Positions 1 to 5,382 of a stretch of DNA of 33,233 bases are shown here, in pieces. Below the pieces are notes generated by a model, which was given only the letters and a program-made list of their open reading frames with translations, did not search any database and was not told where the DNA came from. A program made the translations under genes and the position numbers. This stretch comes from a virus. The first letter of the stretch is position 1. Each line of letters begins with the position of its first letter. The stretch spans positions 1 to 33,233 of the IMG/VR virus record IMGVR_UViG_3300031812_000014; one strand, 5' to 3'.

Positions 1-340
1 GGGGGGGGGGACCACCCCCCAGGGGGGTCACCCTCCCCGGGGGGAGGTACACGCTTGTATCTTGTTGATTTCGCCGGGGTTGCGGGGCACCCCCCACCAC
101 CCCCAGAGGGGGGTGCGCAGCTATAAAAAGTTATACATACATACACGTATATACCGGTATACCGGATACTGTGTATATAGAGGGTATATAGGGTATATAG
201 TATATGTAACTTTTTATAGCGCGAGACCCCCCTAGGGGGGTGGTGGGGGGTCGCGCGTAACCCGCGCGCCATCAACAACTTGCAGACACCCCCCACCCCC
301 GGGAGGGGGGACCCTCCCCCGGGGGTGGGTGGGGGTACTC
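1..340. repeat. Large interrupted palindrome, probable operon-end or terminator region
   Basis: Bases i and 340-i are complementary over long stretches, so the block is symmetric about base 170. The clearest arms are GCTATAAAAAGTTA (120-133) against TAACTTTTTATAGC (207-220), and TTGTTGAT (62-69) against ATCAACAA (271-278). Between them are C6/G6 tracts that also form local hairpins (about 88-115 and 223-250). The centre (134-206) is AT-rich with repeated TATATAG. No convincing reading frame crosses it. It lies directly beyond the last leftward gene, so a two-way transcription stop is likely. A replication or genome-end role is also possible. The symmetry is seen; the function is inferred. Confidence 0.8.
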
Positions 341-354
341 GCCGCGCCACAGTA

Positions 355-522
355 CTACGCCCCATTCCCCCACCCCCACCGCAACAACTCCGCCACCCGC
401 GTGCCCGCCCGGGTCACCTCCACCACCACGGCGTCGCGGAGGAACACCCGCAACTGTGACGGCTCCAGGTAGGCGGCATCACGGCAGTCTGCCGTGCCCA
501 CCACCACCGCCGTTCCGATCAT
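355..522 (-). CDS. Tiny beta-rich protein, paralogue array member 1 (55 aa)
   Basis: Function unknown. The start chosen is the ATG at 522, which overlaps the upstream stop as ATGA and follows a GGGGG ribosome-binding site. A longer GTG start would run far into the neighbour. It begins MIGTAVVV, then has a YLEPSQL turn and ends with a VVVEVTRAGTRV strand pair. The same order of elements (a [YFI][LMS][ES]P-type turn, then V-x-V and GxGT) occurs in the next three genes upstream, so these are probably tandem duplicates. It is the last gene of the leftward operon, just before the large palindrome. There are no cysteines beyond one, no membrane segment and no recognisable enzyme motif. Confidence 0.65.
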   Translation of the reverse strand: MIGTAVVVGTADCRDAAYLEPSQLRVFLRDAVVVEVTRAGTRVAELLRWGWGNGA

Positions 523-680
523 GTACCAGCCCCCGGCAGTTCCCGCACGCGTGTCCCCGCCCCGGACACCTCCACGAACACCGGCCCCCGAACGACCACC
601 CACAGGGTTTCCGGGGACAGACTGATCATCACGTCGTCGAAGTTCTCGCCCTCCACGGTCAGCACCCCATTCTCGATCAT
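519..680 (-). CDS. Tiny beta-rich protein, paralogue array member 2 (53 aa)
   Basis: Function unknown. The ATG at 680 overlaps the upstream stop (ATGA), and its own stop overlaps the next start in the same way, so translation is probably coupled. It begins MIENGVLTVEG, then ISLSPETLWVVV and FVEVSGAGTRV. The LSP turn and the GAGTRV tail match the flanking genes. It looks like an all-beta domain of about 50 residues. A longer reading from 866 exists, but its extra N-terminal part is glycine- and arginine-rich and unlike the rest, and it would overlay the neighbouring gene in another frame. Confidence 0.65.
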   Translation of the reverse strand: MIENGVLTVEGENFDDVMISLSPETLWVVVRGPVFVEVSGAGTRVRELPGAGT

Positions 681-856
681 GTACCACACGCGTGTTCCTC
701 CGCTTCCCACACCGCCGTCTCCCCCGGCCCGTTCACTTCCACCCCCACGCCCGCCACCGTCGTGGACCACTGCCGCGGGCTCAGGTAGGCCAACACCTCG
801 CCCCCCGGTGCTCCCGGCATCACCATTACCGCGTCGCGCCAAATCAGGTAGATCAC
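677..856 (-). CDS. Tiny beta-rich protein, paralogue array member 3 (59 aa)
   Basis: This gene is easily missed because it is under 60 codons and starts with GTG. It opens at 856, where GTG overlaps the upstream TGA (GTGA), and ends at 677, where its TGA overlaps the next ATG (ATGA). The product begins VIYLIWRDAVMVMPG, contains AYLSPRQW, then VGVEVNGPGETAVW. The YLSP turn and the V-x-V-x-G-P-G-x-T segment match members 1, 2 and 4. The seamless stop-start overlaps on both sides are the strongest evidence that it is real. Function unknown. Confidence 0.7.
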   Translation of the reverse strand: MIYLIWRDAVMVMPGAPGGEVLAYLSPRQWSTTVAGVGVEVNGPGETAVWEAEEHACGT

Positions 857-1044
857 AGCGGCTCATTCACCTCCCACGCGTCCGTGTAGTTCCCCGCGTC
901 GGCCTCCACCACCACCCACTGTGTCCCACTCCCCAGCCACGTCCGCATGCACCGGGGGCTCATGAATGCCACCGCGTGCCCCGCGTCGGGGGGTCTCACC
1001 GTCACCACCACCGCGTCACCCGCTATCGTGTATGTGATCGTCAT
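853..1044 (-). CDS. Tiny beta-rich protein, paralogue array member 4 (63 aa)
   Basis: Function unknown. The ATG at 1044 follows an excellent ribosome-binding site (AGGAGG, 7 nt spacing). This is the only member of this cluster with a long leader of its own (about 250 nt gene-free upstream). It begins MTITYTIAGDAVVVTV, with the Y-x-I opening typical of the array, followed by AFMSPRCMRTW (the SP turn) and QWVVVEAD. It shares its order of elements with members 1-3, and its stop overlaps the next GTG. It probably heads a translationally coupled group of four. Confidence 0.75.
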   Translation of the reverse strand: MTITYTIAGDAVVVTVRPPDAGHAVAFMSPRCMRTWLGSGTQWVVVEADAGNYTDAWEVNEPL

Positions 1045-1291
1045 GGCCTCGCCTCCTAAAATGGCCCTAGCGGGCTCGTATTTGGCCTATAATCGTTCGG
1101 CGCGTAGGGGGTGGTAGGGGGGTAGCGACCCCCCACCCTCCGAACGCTTATAACGCCTCCTATAACACATTTCCTGCAACCTATTGATTCCAGAGCACTT
1201 ACGAGTTTGTGCACGCCATCTGTAACTCATTGCACCCAAAGGACTTAGCGTTTCCCCCCACACCCCAGCGTGCAAATGGCCCCGTTGCCCG
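1045..1291. other. Gene-free leader with stable hairpin and repeat motif copies
   Basis: No supported gene. The stretch holds the ribosome-binding site of the gene starting at 1044 and a long imperfect stem (1094-1146) closed by CGTTCGG/CCGAACG. It also has two copies of the dispersed intergenic motif (1173-1193 with TATTGATTCC, and a weaker one at 1219-1236), and GTTATA repeated either side of GGAGGC on the minus strand. No clear sigma70 promoter was found here, so it is more likely an internal RNA element of the long operon than a new start. Confidence 0.55.
1094..1146 (-). other. Stable RNA hairpin upstream of the last four tiny genes
   Basis: On the minus strand the outer arms CGTTCGG and CCGAACG pair perfectly. 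Inside, GGGTGGGGGGT faces ACCCCCTACCACCC with small bulges around a CGC turn. No U-tract follows, so it is not a textbook intrinsic terminator. It could slow transcription, protect RNA ends or regulate the downstream group. Confidence 0.5.
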
Positions 1292-1477
1292 TCACCGCTC
1301 CCACGCCTCCACCCGCACTCCGCGCCCTTCCACGGTCACCGTGATCCGTGACCGGCGCCCGCCCAATCCCACCACCATCCAGAACGGCCCCACGTGCACC
1401 TCCACCCGGCCCGGCCGGTCGGGGTAGTCGGCCCACACCGCAAACCCCTGGGCCGTCATGTAGTACCGCCGTGTCAT
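1292..1477 (-). CDS. Tiny beta-rich protein, array member 5 (61 aa)
   Basis: Function unknown. It begins MTRRYYMTAQGFAVWAD, the Y-x-[ILM] opening seen along the array, and continues with VEVHVGPFWMVVGLGG and ITVTVEGRGVRVEAW. The VGPFWMVV and VEGRGV segments resemble the strand and turn pattern of members 1-4. The ATG at 1477 was chosen because it places the shared opening at the N-terminus; its ribosome-binding site is weak (AGCGGG). An upstream in-frame start at 1561 would overlap the previous gene and add low-complexity residues. Confidence 0.6.
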   Translation of the reverse strand: MTRRYYMTAQGFAVWADYPDRPGRVEVHVGPFWMVVGLGGRRSRITVTVEGRGVRVEAWER

Positions 1478-1535
1478 CCCGCTGCCCCGCCCGCCTGGCG
1501 CGTGTGCCCCCCGCACCATCGGACCGGCCAGTGAA

Positions 1536-1763
1536 CTAGCGTTGTGGCCTGCCCCCCTCATACAAGATCGCGTGCGTTTCCGCCTCCCGAATCACCACCC
1601 GGCTGCCGTCCAACTCCACCATTACGCTACCGATTGATACCAGCAGCCACTCCGGCCGGACCGCCGTTATCCGCGTGCGCGTGCCGGTGTCATACCGTAG
1701 CAGCAGCATGCCCGCGCACACGCTGTACTCACGCTGCGGCCTCTTGCGCCGCGCCGCACTCAT
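1536..1763 (-). CDS. Tiny basic beta-rich protein, array member 6 (75 aa)
   Basis: Function unknown. The ATG at 1763 overlaps the upstream TGA as ATGA, which decides the start; longer readings to 2075 overlay two other genes. It has a basic N-terminus (SAARRKRPQ), then the array opening REYSVCAGMLLLRYD, and three further strand-like segments (WLLVSIGSV, MVELDGSRVVI, THAILYEGG). No membrane segment. The basic leader could contact nucleic acid, but this is a guess. Confidence 0.65.
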   Translation of the reverse strand: MSAARRKRPQREYSVCAGMLLLRYDTGTRTRITAVRPEWLLVSIGSVMVELDGSRVVIREAETHAILYEGGRPQR

Positions 1764-1951
1764 AACACCTGCCCCGTCACCGCGTGTTTGAGGGTCGTCT
1801 GCCCGCTCTCCCACTCGATCACCAGATTCCCCACCGTGGCCCGCAAATACCCCGGTGCGAACAGCACAACGCCCCGCTGTATGGAAACAATCATCACCAT
1901 GTACGGCTCCAAGCGGTATTCCCGCCACCGCGTATTGCGCTGCCCGGTCAC
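1760..1951 (-). CDS. Tiny beta-rich protein, array member 7 (63 aa)
   Basis: Function unknown. The GTG at 1951 overlaps the upstream TGA (GTGA), and the gene's own stop overlaps the next ATG. It begins MTGQRNTRWREYRLEPYMVMIVS, the W/R-E-Y-x-[IL] opening of the array, followed by GVVLFAP, ATVGNLVIEWESG and a short tail. The alternation of hydrophobic residues predicts four or five beta strands and no helix. Confidence 0.65.
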   Translation of the reverse strand: MTGQRNTRWREYRLEPYMVMIVSIQRGVVLFAPGYLRATVGNLVIEWESGQTTLKHAVTGQVL

Positions 1952-2151
1952 GGCCGCTCCACCCCCACCCCCCGGCCGCGGGCAACCACGCATTCATCCA
2001 CCCACGCGCCCTCGCGCCGGACGGCCAGCCAGATCTGTATGTCGCCCGGGAGCCGCAGCGTGCAGTCCCACCCATCCGCCCGGATTCTACCGACCCACCC
2101 GCCCCCTGCGTGTAGTATTATACCCTGGGGATTAATCCGATACCGTGTCAT
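1948..2151 (-). CDS. Tiny beta-rich protein, array member 8 (67 aa)
   Basis: Function unknown. The ATG at 2151 follows GGGAGG with 6 nt spacing, a strong ribosome-binding site lying inside the end of the upstream gene (20-nt overlap). It begins MTRYRINPQGIILHAGGG, the clearest example of the R-Y-x-I opening, then CTLRLPGDIQIWLAV and a basic, glycine-rich tail. The stop overlaps the next GTG. Confidence 0.7.
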   Translation of the reverse strand: MTRYRINPQGIILHAGGGWVGRIRADGWDCTLRLPGDIQIWLAVRREGAWVDECVVARGRGVGVERP

Positions 2152-2353
2152 TCACGACCTCCCCCACTTCTATCTTCATTCCGCCCCGCGGTCGGTATTC
2201 GATATACACGAATTCTCCCGACTTACTCCGAAGCAAAGCCGCAAGCACTCCATTCCGGATAATTCCTACTGTGTCCATGTTACTGGCCACCCGCACTGCC
2301 GGTTCGTTTTCCCCCAGAATCGAGTAAGTGATGTTACTCCAACTTACAGTCAT
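2132..2353 (-). CDS. Tiny protein, array member 9 (73 aa)
   Basis: Function unknown. The ATG at 2353 has GGAG 7 nt upstream. It begins MTVSWSNITYSILGENEPAV, again with Y-x-I after a short lead-in, then TVGIIRNGVLAALLRSKSGEFVYIEYRP and an acidic tail. The I-R-N-G segment resembles Y-R-N-G in the next gene upstream. There is a 19-nt gap to that gene and a 20-nt overlap with the following one. Confidence 0.65.
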   Translation of the reverse strand: MTVSWSNITYSILGENEPAVRVASNMDTVGIIRNGVLAALLRSKSGEFVYIEYRPRGGMKIEVGEVVNDTVSD

Positions 2354-2372
2354 ATCCCGTCTCCAGTAACTG

Positions 2373-2585
2373 CTAGCGCCGGGTCCATTTCCGTTCGACC
2401 ACCTCTGTCTCCCGGGGCAGCAGCGTGACCACCACGCCCTTCCGCACCCCGTTCGCCGCCGGGGGGTGTTCCATACGGAGGAACCCAAATTGCCGTCCGA
2501 AGAACCCGGCCGTCGCCCCGTTTCGGTACAGGGCGAGAGAGCCGTCCGTCCGGACCGCGTACTCCCACCGCGCCTGGTCAGTCAT
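2373..2585 (-). CDS. Tiny protein, array member 10 (70 aa)
   Basis: Function unknown. The start at 2585 is fixed by an ATGA overlap. It begins MTDQARWEYAVRTDGSLALYRNG. The neighbour at 2582-2788 has A-R-W-Y-Y-V-I-G-Q-D-G-S-L-H-L at the same place, so the two are clear paralogues. The middle holds FGFLRMEH and the end VVVTLLPRETEVV, matching FWYMRAAHGVWVTLENGKV in the neighbour. Confidence 0.7.
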   Translation of the reverse strand: MTDQARWEYAVRTDGSLALYRNGATAGFFGRQFGFLRMEHPPAANGVRKGVVVTLLPRETEVVERKWTRR

Positions 2586-2788
2586 AGCCCACGCTCCATC
2601 ATGCATACCTTTCCGTTCTCGAGCGTCACCCATACTCCGTGGGCCGCCCGCATGTACCAAAAGTCCGTCCCCAGACACCCCGCATGCAGCACCGTGTATC
2701 CGACCGCTCGCTGCAAATGCAGGGATCCATCTTGCCCAATCACATAATACCACCGTGCCGCTTCAGCGTGTTCTTCTCTGTCATTCAT
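2582..2788 (-). CDS. Tiny protein, array member 11 (68 aa)
   Basis: Function unknown. It begins MNDREEHAEAARWYYVIGQDGS, then FWYMRAAHGVWVTLENG. It aligns along its length with the gene at 2373-2585 (shared ARWxYxxxxDGSLxL, F[GW][FY][LM]R and V[VW]VTL). The ATG at 2788 overlaps the upstream gene's stop by 8 nt (ATGAATGA). The short N-terminal lead-in is acidic. Confidence 0.7.
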   Translation of the reverse strand: MNDREEHAEAARWYYVIGQDGSLHLQRAVGYTVLHAGCLGTDFWYMRAAHGVWVTLENGKVCMMERGL

Positions 2789-3332
2789 ACACGTATTCTA
2801 CCACGAACGTCGGCTCAATGTGCACCTTGCGGCCGGTGTCGTTCAGCCACACGGCCACCTTCACCCGCAGCCGCGCGTCCGGCAGCGTGCCTGCCGCAAT
2901 GCGGAAGTCGAACGGGGCCCGCGCCACCTCACCCTTGGTAGCATGCTGGATGTACACCAGCGTGTTATCCGCGGCGGGCCATACCCGCTCGCTGCCGTCC
3001 GGCTCGGTGGTTTGCAACCCAAACAACACGCCCGCCGCCGTGCCGGGGGGCACCGCGCCAATCGGCCACGCCACCAGATCGCCGTACACCCGCGTGATCC
3101 GCACGCGCTGGCCGGGGGGCACGTTGCGGAACTCCATCACCCACTCGTGCGCCGCCGCCGTCCCCCACGTGTCCGGGCGCGTGTCCGGCTCCCCCAACAG
3201 ATCCACGGCAAAGTTTGTCGCGGCCCGGTAGACGGGGGCACTGTCGCACTTCGCCCCCCGCGCATTGGCCGCCGCCAGTAGAAAGATGCCGCCACAGATT
3301 ACCAACTCTTTCAGTGCCATCTTACCCGCCAT
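2781..3332 (-). CDS. Exported protein of unknown function (183 aa)
   Basis: The first 25-28 residues form a Sec-type signal peptide: Lys near the N-terminus, then LVICGGIFLLAAA, with likely cleavage after the ANA or ARGA segment. No lipobox is visible. The mature part (about 155 aa) is beta-rich, with EWVMEFRNVPPGQRVRI and two 'VWP/AWP' segments. It lacks known catalytic motifs. It is larger than its tiny neighbours and is the only clearly secreted product in the operon, so it may act in the envelope. An alternative ATG at 3320 (MALKELV) would start 1 nt after the upstream stop and is about equally likely. Confidence 0.7.
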   Translation of the reverse strand: MAGKMALKELVICGGIFLLAAANARGAKCDSAPVYRAATNFAVDLLGEPDTRPDTWGTAAAHEWVMEFRNVPPGQRVRITRVYGDLVAWPIGAVPPGTAAGVLFGLQTTEPDGSERVWPAADNTLVYIQHATKGEVARAPFDFRIAAGTLPDARLRVKVAVWLNDTGRKVHIEPTFVVEYVYE

Positions 3333-3525
3333 GCCTGTGTTGATATGAACCTAGGGTGATCACTTTCGCCGTGTTGCGAAAAACGTCGTAGTACACGACT
3401 ACCACGGGCGCCACACCCAAATCCGCCCCCCACCCCCATCTCCCGATGTACCAATGCGGGCACAGCCTGCCTTCGGGCTGCGCCCACCCCACCGCAATTT
3501 CGCGCTCTAAGATCCGATATTCCAT
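3322..3525 (-). CDS. Tiny aromatic protein, HWYI subgroup (67 aa)
   Basis: Function unknown. The ATG at 3525 shares a base with the upstream stop (TGATG) and has a strong GGGAGG site. It begins MEYRILEREIAVGW; the next gene upstream begins MEYRISDYRIMIGW. Both then carry an HWYI segment, G-A-[DE]-L, a run of valines ending YYD or DYD, and NT before the last strand, and end in QxRHG. This is the best-conserved pair in the array and shows that it arose by duplication. Confidence 0.75.
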   Translation of the reverse strand: MEYRILEREIAVGWAQPEGRLCPHWYIGRWGWGADLGVAPVVVVYYDVFRNTAKVITLGSYQHRHGG

Positions 3526-3743
3526 CACTCCCTCCCGTGCCTGCACTGGTGTGGCCCCGCAACGATGATGTCCACCGTGTTCATCAGCGCGTCATAGTCC
3601 ACCAGCAGCACCGCCTCTCCGCCGGGCGCAATGTCTCCCAACTCCGCGCCGATTCCACGCCGTGCGATGTACCAGTGTGCGCAGAACCCGTTACTGTGCG
3701 GCCACCCGATCATGATCCGGTAGTCTGAAATCCTATACTCCAT
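3525..3743 (-). CDS. Tiny aromatic protein, HWYI subgroup (72 aa)
   Basis: Function unknown; clear paralogue of the genes at 3322-3525 and 3733-3987. It begins MEYRISDYRIMIGW, followed by CAHWYIARRGIGAELG, GEAVLLVDYDALMNT and a His/Arg-rich tail. The start at 3743 gives the shared N-terminus but has only a weak ribosome-binding site and overlaps the upstream gene by 11 nt, so coupling is likely. The RR-x-x-GAEL block is also in the upstream paralogue. Confidence 0.75.
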   Translation of the reverse strand: MEYRISDYRIMIGWPHSNGFCAHWYIARRGIGAELGDIAPGGEAVLLVDYDALMNTVDIIVAGPHQCRHGRE

Positions 3744-3987
3744 CGTGTTTCGCCCAATACCGCCGCGCCAGCGCCACCGCCGTGTAATGTCCGGTCTGCG
3801 TGTATCCGGCTCGGTGCATTATGAAGTGCGTTCGGCCATGCATATTGTAGACCACCGACAACACGGCCTCGCTGCCGGTCAATTCGGCCCCCAGCACCCG
3901 CCGGTGTACGTACCAGCGCGGCTCACTCTGGCCCGTGTCTCGGACCCAGAACCCCGCCGCGCTGATACCGTATCGGAGCGTTGTCAT
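3733..3987 (-). CDS. Tiny protein, HWYI subgroup with C-terminal extension (84 aa)
   Basis: Function unknown. The ATGA overlap at 3987 decides the start over a GTG at 4008. It begins MTTLRYGISAAGFWV, then EPRWYVHRRVLGAEL, SEAVLSVVYN and TGHYTAVALARRYWAKHD. The WYV-x-RR-x-x-GAEL and EAVLxVxY blocks match the gene at 3525-3743. The last 20 or so residues look helical and have no match in the other members. Confidence 0.7.
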   Translation of the reverse strand: MTTLRYGISAAGFWVRDTGQSEPRWYVHRRVLGAELTGSEAVLSVVYNMHGRTHFIMHRAGYTQTGHYTAVALARRYWAKHDGV

Positions 3988-4199
3988 CGTGTTCTGCCCC
4001 GGTTCCACCGCAACACCGCTTCCACGGTGGTGCGAAAGATATCGGCCGAGACCAGCCCCGCCTGGAACGCCTCATGCGCCTTGTCGAGCGGCACCAGCAC
4101 CGCGCGGATGAACCGCCGCAGGCGTCTGGCCGTGTGCCACCAGGCCACTGCGCAGATGAGTGCGGCCCCTACCGCCAGGCCCAGAATGACGTCATGCAT
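3984..4199 (-). CDS. Small single-span membrane protein (71 aa)
   Basis: One membrane segment lies at about residues 4-21 (VILGLAVGAALICAVAWW), followed by a basic patch (TARRLRRF) that should hold the rest in the cytoplasm, and a helical tail. The ATG at 4199 has GGGGAG 6 nt upstream. The gene at 4440-4820 has the same layout (N-terminal span, basic stop-transfer, helical domain), so the pair may share a role. No family was recognised. Confidence 0.7.
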   Translation of the reverse strand: MHDVILGLAVGAALICAVAWWHTARRLRRFIRAVLVPLDKAHEAFQAGLVSADIFRTTVEAVLRWNRGRTR

Positions 4200-4202
4200 C
4201 GC

Positions 4203-4436
4203 TCACTCCCCACAACTGTGCTCTACCCACTCCTCAATTTGCCATCCCCCATTTGGGGTGTACCACATGAAGAGGAGGGAGTTCTGGCCGATCAGGTCCG
4301 CCCGGAACGATGTCCGGTACACGCCCCAATGAACGCAAATACTTCGGGCGTTTCGGGTCAGGGCATCGCGCGTTACGTAGCCGACCCACAGACCGGAATC
4401 GATGACTCCATACTCCTCCCCCCGCGTGTTGCCCAC
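4203..4436 (-). CDS. Tiny aromatic protein, HWYI-like (77 aa)
   Basis: Function unknown. The GTG at 4436 follows GGGAG with 6 nt spacing located at the end of the upstream gene. It begins MGNTRGEEYGVIDSGLWVGYV, the E-Y-x-[IV] opening, then ICVHWGVYRTSFRADL, LLFMWYTPNGGW and IEEWVEH. The HWG-V and R-A-D-L pieces align with HWYI and GAxL of the three genes downstream, making it a divergent fourth member of that subgroup. Confidence 0.65.
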   Translation of the reverse strand: MGNTRGEEYGVIDSGLWVGYVTRDALTRNARSICVHWGVYRTSFRADLIGQNSLLFMWYTPNGGWQIEEWVEHSCGE

Positions 4437-4439
4437 CGT

Positions 4440-4820
4440 TTACTCCCGAAGTTCGAACATGCGCTCGACCACCGCCATGAAGTCGGCGGCCTCGATGCGG
4501 CCCGCGCGCAGGTCCTCGGCGGCTGCGGCTGTGGGCACCGTAAGCTGCGCCATTCCAGACTCTACCATCAAGATCGCCAGCGCCTCGGTGGCCTCGGGTA
4601 TGCGGGCCCGGCTCTTGATGCGCCATACCAGCTCCTCGCCGCTAATTTCTCCCCGATCATGCTGTCTTACGGCCAGCCACACACGCAGCAACAGCGCGGC
4701 GGCCTCCGCCAGGGCGACTTCTTTCACACTTAGCCCCCGGCGCCCGCGCCACCACCGGTGTGCCAGCGCGATCAACACCCCAAAGACAACGGCTACCAGC
4801 AGGACATCAGCCCAGGTCAT
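4440..4820 (-). CDS. Membrane-anchored helical protein (126 aa)
   Basis: The ATG at 4820 (MTWADVLL) puts a membrane span at about residues 4-21 (ADVLLVAVVFGVLIALAH), followed by the basic WWRGRRG. The remaining 95 residues look helical, with ISGEELVWRIKSRARIPEATEAL and RIEAADFMAVVERMF. It overlaps the upstream gene by 14 nt. An upstream in-frame extension to 4862 is Arg/Trp-rich and overlays another gene. No known family; the topology suggests a cytoplasmic domain tethered to the inner membrane. Confidence 0.7.
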   Translation of the reverse strand: MTWADVLLVAVVFGVLIALAHRWWRGRRGLSVKEVALAEAAALLLRVWLAVRQHDRGEISGEELVWRIKSRARIPEATEALAILMVESGMAQLTVPTAAAAEDLRAGRIEAADFMAVVERMFELRE

Positions 4821-5097
4821 CGCCGTCCTCCACCGCCTCCAGCGGCACGAACCGTGCGGCACGCTGCGTCAGCCGGGCGCACTCGCGGTCTACCGCCAGC
4901 CGCACCACGGTGGCGGGATGTCGGTACTCCGCAAAGTGCAGCGCCAGCCGCGAGACCACGAAGGCCTCCACCTCGTCGCGCAGGTGCGCAGGCACCCGCT
5001 GTGCGATGAGGTTGCGCAGCTTGCGCCGGAAGGCCCGAAAGTTCTCCTCGTTCCAGCCCCGCGCCCGCACGTCTTGTGCGAGCTTGCTCCAATTCAT
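4807..5097 (-). CDS. Small helical cytoplasmic protein (96 aa)
   Basis: Function unknown. It is charged, helical and has no signal or span: MNWSKLAQDVRARGW, then FRAFRRKLRNLIAQRV, HLRDEVEAFVVSRLALHF and an acidic end. The start at 5097 is the only in-frame choice before a stop. Its GGAGGGG site is unusually far (11-14 nt). An overlapping frame starting at 5107 has better spacing, but its product is Gly/Ala/Arg-rich and looks like a shadow. Confidence 0.6.
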   Translation of the reverse strand: MNWSKLAQDVRARGWNEENFRAFRRKLRNLIAQRVPAHLRDEVEAFVVSRLALHFAEYRHPATVVRLAVDRECARLTQRAARFVPLEAVEDGDDLG

Positions 5098-5103
5098 GGT
5101 CGG

Positions 5104-5382
5104 TCATTCCCCCTCCATTACCTCAGACGGTTGATGCGCCCGATCCAACACCGCGTGAATCACGAAGTGGAGGAACAGCATTGTCCCCACCAGCACTGCG
5201 CCCGTAGTCAGGTGGTGCCTCTCCCGCCACTCGTCCAGGACGCGGCCTAGATCATCGGTCGCCTCATCGCTCGGCCGCAGCGCCAAGAGCGGCGACGCCA
5301 GGCTGACAAACGTCAGCATGCTACTCAAAGCGACCAGCGCGCTGTACATAATGTCTCTATTCTGAAATGCATTCTCATCCAT
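5104..5382 (-). CDS. Small two-span membrane protein (92 aa)
   Basis: Two hydrophobic segments lie at about residues 12-32 (IMYSALVALSSMLTFVSL) and 62-80 (GAVLVGTMLFLHFVIHAV), joined by a charged loop. The ATG at 5382 has GGAGG 6 nt upstream and overlaps the Lon stop by 8 nt. Two-span proteins of this size include holins, but this one sits beside Lon, far from the lysozyme, so a holin role is not favoured. No family was recognised. Confidence 0.65.
   Translation of the reverse strand: MDENAFQNRDIMYSALVALSSMLTFVSLASPLLALRPSDEATDDLGRVLDEWRERHHLTTGAVLVGTMLFLHFVIHAVLDRAHQPSEVMEGE

Noticed and set aside
1784-2428. 214-aa and several overlapping plus-strand frames across the tiny-gene array
   Set aside because: Composition is Pro/His/Arg/Ser-rich low complexity, with no ribosome-binding sites. 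The minus strand instead shows stop-start overlaps and paralogy.
2736-2750. TGGTATTAT as an extended -10 promoter
   Set aside because: It simply encodes the W-Y-Y opening of a tiny protein and has no -35; similar WY codons recur along the array.
3587-3593. Another CUGAUGA on the minus strand
   Set aside because: It lies in a coding region, with no GAAA or paired stems downstream, so it is not a third hammerhead.
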